Below, in pieces: positions 5,085 through 7,632 of a stretch of DNA of 7,632 nucleotides. The DNA lies in NCBI GenBank assembly GCA_023254015.1, contig JALQYS010000058.1, forward strand, positions 1-7,632. Reading direction: 5' to 3'. The DNA is from Paracoccaceae bacterium (GTDB lineage Bacteria; Pseudomonadota; Alphaproteobacteria; Rhodobacterales; Rhodobacteraceae). Every line of letters begins with the position of its first letter. Position 1 is the stretch's first letter. The notes beneath the pieces are model-generated. The model was not told the DNA's origin, did not search any database, and saw only the letters and a list, made by a program, of their open reading frames with translations. The position numbers were made by a program, and so were the translations under genes.

Positions 5085-5431
5085 TCGCGTTTCCTGCAGG
5101 GACGAAGGTGTGGATCGCGGGTGGCGTGACGGACATGCGGTGTGGGATGAACACCTTGGCGCTGGCGGTCCAGCAGGGCATTGGGCGCGACCCACATGCG
5201 GGGGAAATCTTCTGCTTCCGGGGGCGCAAAGGCGATCTTGTGAAGTTGCTTTGGCATGATGGTGTCGGCATGTCGCTGTATCTAAAGCGGCTCGAGGCGG
5301 GGAAGTTCATTTGGCCGGTGAGCCAGGGCGGGACGGCTGTGGCGATATCCGCAGCGCAGCTCGGCTATCTTCTCGAAGGCATTGACTGGCGCAATCCACG
5401 CTGGACGCAAAGGCCTCAAACGGCTGGATAA
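5081..5431 (+). CDS. tnpB: IS66 family accessory protein TnpB (Orf2-like)
   Basis: The 116-residue protein belongs to the IS66 Orf2 family, which is essential for IS66 transposition but of uncertain biochemical role. Family marks are VWIAGGVTDMRCGMNTLA near residues 10-27, then CFRGRKGDLVKLLWHDGVG and LYLKRLEAGKFIWP in the middle. The ATG at 5081 overlaps the tnpA stop by four bases and gives the expected MIAFPAGTKVWI start, so the longer frame open from 4976 is not used. The normal length is about 115-120 residues. A 59-bp gap separates it from tnpC. Confidence 0.9.
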   Translation: MIAFPAGTKVWIAGGVTDMRCGMNTLALAVQQGIGRDPHAGEIFCFRGRKGDLVKLLWHDGVGMSLYLKRLEAGKFIWPVSQGGTAVAISAAQLGYLLEGIDWRNPRWTQRPQTAG

Positions 5432-5490
5432 TTTGCAAGAAAAGCCCTGATTTTATTGGCTCATTGTGGTGTCTATGGTATGGATTTGCC

Positions 5491-7137
5491 ATGTCAGACG
5501 CCGCCTCCGAAATCGCCAGATTGCGTGCCGCCCTTGCTGCGGAAACGGCGCGCGCACGGGCAGCGGAAGCCGAAGTGGTGCAGGCCCGTGCCTTGGCCTC
5601 CTGCACGGACGCGATGATCCAGGAATTGAAGCTTGAGATCGCCAAGCTGCGGCGCGACAAATACGGCGTCTCTTCCGAACGCCGCGCACGGCTGATCGAC
5701 CAACTGGAATTGCAGCTTGAGGAGTTGGAGGCTGCCGCCGCGGAGGATGCGCTGGTGGCTGAGCAGGTCGCGGCTGCGGACACGACCAGCACGGTGCGCG
5801 CCTTCACGCGGCGCAAGCCGGTGCGCAAACCCTTTCCAGACCACCTCCCGCGAGAGCGCGTTGTGGTCGAGGCCCCTGTCAACTGCTCCTGTTGTGGTTC
5901 AGATCGCATCGTGAAGATGGGCGAGGATGTTACCGAGACGCTGGAAGTGATCCCCCGCCAGTGGAAGGTGATCCAGACCGTCCGCGAAAAGTTCACCTGC
6001 CGCGCTTGTGAGAAAATCAGCCAGCCACCCGCCCCATTCCATGCCATTCCGCGCGGTTGGGCAGGGCCGCACCTGATGGCGATGATCGCCTTTGACAAAT
6101 ACGGTCAGCACCAACCGCTCAATCGCCAATCCGAACGGATTGCGCGAGAGGGGATTGATCTGAGCCTGTCCACCTTGGCCGATCTGATCGGTCATATCTG
6201 TGTGGCACTGGCCCCCATCCATGGATTGATCAAGCGCCATGTGCTGGACGGTGTGCGCTTGCATGGCGACGATACCACCGTGCCGCTTCTGGCGCGCGGC
6301 GGCACCACGACTGCGCGGCTTTGGACCTATGTGCGCGATGACAGGCCTTGGGATGGGGGCGTGCCACCTGCCGCGCTCTTCCACTTCTCACCGGATCGCC
6401 GGAAAGAACACCCGACCCGACATCTGGCCGGATGGCATGGTGTGCTGCAGTCGGACGTCTATGGTGGCTACAACGATTTGTATTTGGCAGATCGCAGCCC
6501 AGGTCCGGTGCGTTCTGCGCTGTGTTGGAGCCATGCGAGGCGCAAGTTTTTTGAACTGGCCGACATCAAGGCTATCGCCCGTAAAGGCAGATCGGTGGCG
6601 GAGGAGATCTCGCCCATCGCGCTGGATGCTGTAACGCGGATCGACGCAATCTTTGATGTCGAGCGCGAGATCAACGGCCTGTCTGCCGCAGCGCGTCACG
6701 AGGTCCGCCAGCAGCGGGTCGCACCTTTGGTCCATGATCTGCATGACTGGATGCGGGCCGAGCGGGCGCGGATGTCCAAGCACAACCCTGTCGCCAAGGC
6801 GATCAATTACATGCTCGACGAAAAAGGTCGCTGGGAAGCCTTCACCACCTTCCTCGAGGATGGCCGCCTCTGCCTGACGAACAATGCCGCCGAACGGGCC
6901 CTGCGCGGCATCGCCTTAGGGAGAAAGTCATGGCTTTTTGCAGGATCTGAACGTGGCGGTGACAGGGCGGCCTTCATGTATACCCTCATCGTCTCGGCAA
7001 AGATGAACGACATCGATCCCCAGGCATGGATGGCCGATGTGCTCGCACGTCTGCCGGACATGCCCATGTCACGGGTGCATGAATTGCTCCCATGGAATTG
7101 GAAAGCCGCAACCGAATTGAAGAGGATTGCTGCATGA
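5491..7137 (+). CDS. tnpC: IS66 family transposase TnpC
   Basis: This 548-residue protein is the DDE transposase of the element. An N-terminal leucine- and alanine-rich coiled coil (about 5-85) ends in KLRRDKYGVSSERR. A zinc-ribbon-like pair, C132/C135 (CSCCG) and C170/C173 (CRAC), follows. The catalytic core has D260/D261 in LHGDDTTVPLL, D322 in QSDVYGGYNDLY and E468 in NNAAERALRG, giving a complete DDE set. The C-terminal IS66 domain ends in VHELLPWNWK. ATG 5491 is chosen over a TTG at 5464 because family members start MSDAASEI. The ribosome site is weak (GGA at 5482). Its stop overlaps the start of the next gene. Confidence 0.93.
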   Translation: MSDAASEIARLRAALAAETARARAAEAEVVQARALASCTDAMIQELKLEIAKLRRDKYGVSSERRARLIDQLELQLEELEAAAAEDALVAEQVAAADTTSTVRAFTRRKPVRKPFPDHLPRERVVVEAPVNCSCCGSDRIVKMGEDVTETLEVIPRQWKVIQTVREKFTCRACEKISQPPAPFHAIPRGWAGPHLMAMIAFDKYGQHQPLNRQSERIAREGIDLSLSTLADLIGHICVALAPIHGLIKRHVLDGVRLHGDDTTVPLLARGGTTTARLWTYVRDDRPWDGGVPPAALFHFSPDRRKEHPTRHLAGWHGVLQSDVYGGYNDLYLADRSPGPVRSALCWSHARRKFFELADIKAIARKGRSVAEEISPIALDAVTRIDAIFDVEREINGLSAAARHEVRQQRVAPLVHDLHDWMRAERARMSKHNPVAKAINYMLDEKGRWEAFTTFLEDGRLCLTNNAAERALRGIALGRKSWLFAGSERGGDRAAFMYTLIVSAKMNDIDPQAWMADVLARLPDMPMSRVHELLPWNWKAATELKRIAA

Positions 7138-7632
7138 CACTGGTCGCGCGCCTCAAGGTCACATTGTCCGATGTCGAGCCTGAGGTGCTCCGACGCTTCG
7201 ATGTGCCTTTGAAGATCAAGCTGAACCGCCTGCACGACGTGATCCAGGCCGCCATGGGATGGACCGACACGCACCTGTATGAGTTCAGGGCCGGTGGTGT
7301 CGGCTGGGGCGTGCCACGTCCCGAATACGACGACGATGGTCCGCTGCCAGCCAGCAAAACCAGCCTGATGGATGTAATCGAGGACGTGGGCACAAAGACC
7401 ATCCATTACATCTACGACTTTGGCGACAACTGGCACCATGTGATCAAGGTCGAGAAGATCGATGATGCCATTACAGGGGCTGAATACCCGCGCCTTGTCA
7501 GAGCGGTCGGTGCCTGTCCCCCAGAGGACGTCGGTGGCTTCCCCGGTTACGCTGACTTCCTCGAAGCCATGGCTGACCCAAAACACGAAGAGCACGCCAA
7601 GATGCTGGAATGGCATGGCGGAAAGTTCGATC
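7134..7632 (+). CDS. Plasmid pRiA4b ORF-3-like protein, 3' end outside the window
   Basis: The frame opens at ATG 7134, overlapping the tnpC stop (ATGA), and runs open for 166 codons to the edge. It reads MTLVARLKVTLSDVEPEVLR, then RLHDVIQAAMGWTDTHLYEF, IHYIYDFGDNWHHVI and ACPPEDVGGFPGY. The end reads ADPKHEEHAKMLEW. These are the signatures of the PRiA4_ORF3 family (PF07929), whose members are about 180-200 residues, so only a short tail is missing. The family's biochemical function is not established. Members often lie beside IS66 genes. The overlap makes it probably co-translated with TnpC, as a passenger or an auxiliary transposition factor. Confidence 0.88.
   Translation, partial: MTLVARLKVTLSDVEPEVLRRFDVPLKIKLNRLHDVIQAAMGWTDTHLYEFRAGGVGWGVPRPEYDDDGPLPASKTSLMDVIEDVGTKTIHYIYDFGDNWHHVIKVEKIDDAITGAEYPRLVRAVGACPPEDVGGFPGYADFLEAMADPKHEEHAKMLEWHGGKFD

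Larger units (their letters stand above)
4625..7632 (+). mobile_element. IS66-family element, right end outside the window
   Basis: This element carries the full tnpA-tnpB-tnpC set plus a fourth gene in one orientation. The left boundary is an estimate. GGTCTGA at 4637-4643 is the reverse complement of TCAGACC at 3528-3534, just past the other IS66 relic, which suggests a shared IS66 inverted repeat starting near 4625. The right inverted repeat and target duplication would lie beyond 7632. All three transposition genes are intact, so the element may be mobile. Confidence 0.75.

Noticed and set aside
5307..6098. 263-codon minus-strand ORF
   Set aside because: It is opposite tnpB/tnpC. Its serine/alanine-rich composition is the mirror of GC-rich coding DNA, and tnpC is certain.
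6807..7616. 269-codon minus-strand ORF
   Set aside because: It spans the antisense of the tnpC end and of the pRiA4b ORF-3-like gene, both of which have clear family signatures on the plus strand.
1..7632. CRISPR array, tRNA or rRNA genes, replication origin
   Set aside because: No regularly spaced direct repeats, no cloverleaf with TTCGA-type T arm and no iteron clusters were seen by eye.

Overview
The window is an insertion-sequence graveyard from a GC-rich genome, most likely an alphaproteobacterium and plausibly a Rhodobacterales or rhizobial plasmid or genomic island. This rests on the codon bias and on resemblance of the transposases to alphaproteobacterial IS copies. It is inference, because no rRNA, tRNA or housekeeping gene is present to anchor it.

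Layout. A short-chain dehydrogenase gene (from 124, + strand) is cut after 60 codons by an IS end at 304, followed by a short C-terminal ORF remnant (355-440, -). Next come the 3' half of an IS3-family orfB (441-836, -), an apparently intact IS110-family element (837-2468, transposase 973-2253, +) with a structured 5' leader, and an IS481-family 5' part (2469-3114, -) with a nonsense codon. Then follow a small mobile-element-associated reading frame (3148-3303, -) and the last codons of an IS66 TnpC (3310-3524, +). A non-IS island at 3525-4262 holds a decayed ParE-like toxin tail (+), a frameshifted YbjQ-like gene (-) and the C-terminal part of an unrecognised gene overlapping it (-). An IS4-family 5' fragment (4263-4480, +) and the left part of another IS (4481 to about 4625, +) lead into an IS66-family element carrying tnpA, tnpB, tnpC and a coupled pRiA4b ORF-3-like gene. 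The last gene runs off the right edge.

How the genes relate. Only the IS110 transposase and the IS66 operon look functional; the other coding pieces are truncated, frameshifted or nonsense-containing. IS66 TnpA, TnpB and TnpC are expected to act together in IS66 transposition. The downstream gene starts inside the tnpC stop codon (ATGA), so it is probably a passenger co-translated with tnpC.

Most interesting point. The IS110 element sits exactly between the second catalytic Asp-Asn codons of an IS481 transposase and the following Gly codon of an IS3 transposase. Removing it would join the two different transposases in frame at the shared D-N-G motif. This suggests IS110 targeting of a conserved transposase active-site sequence, followed by recombination between IS110 copies. 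The 136-nt leader of this IS110 contains two strong hairpins and is a candidate bridge RNA.
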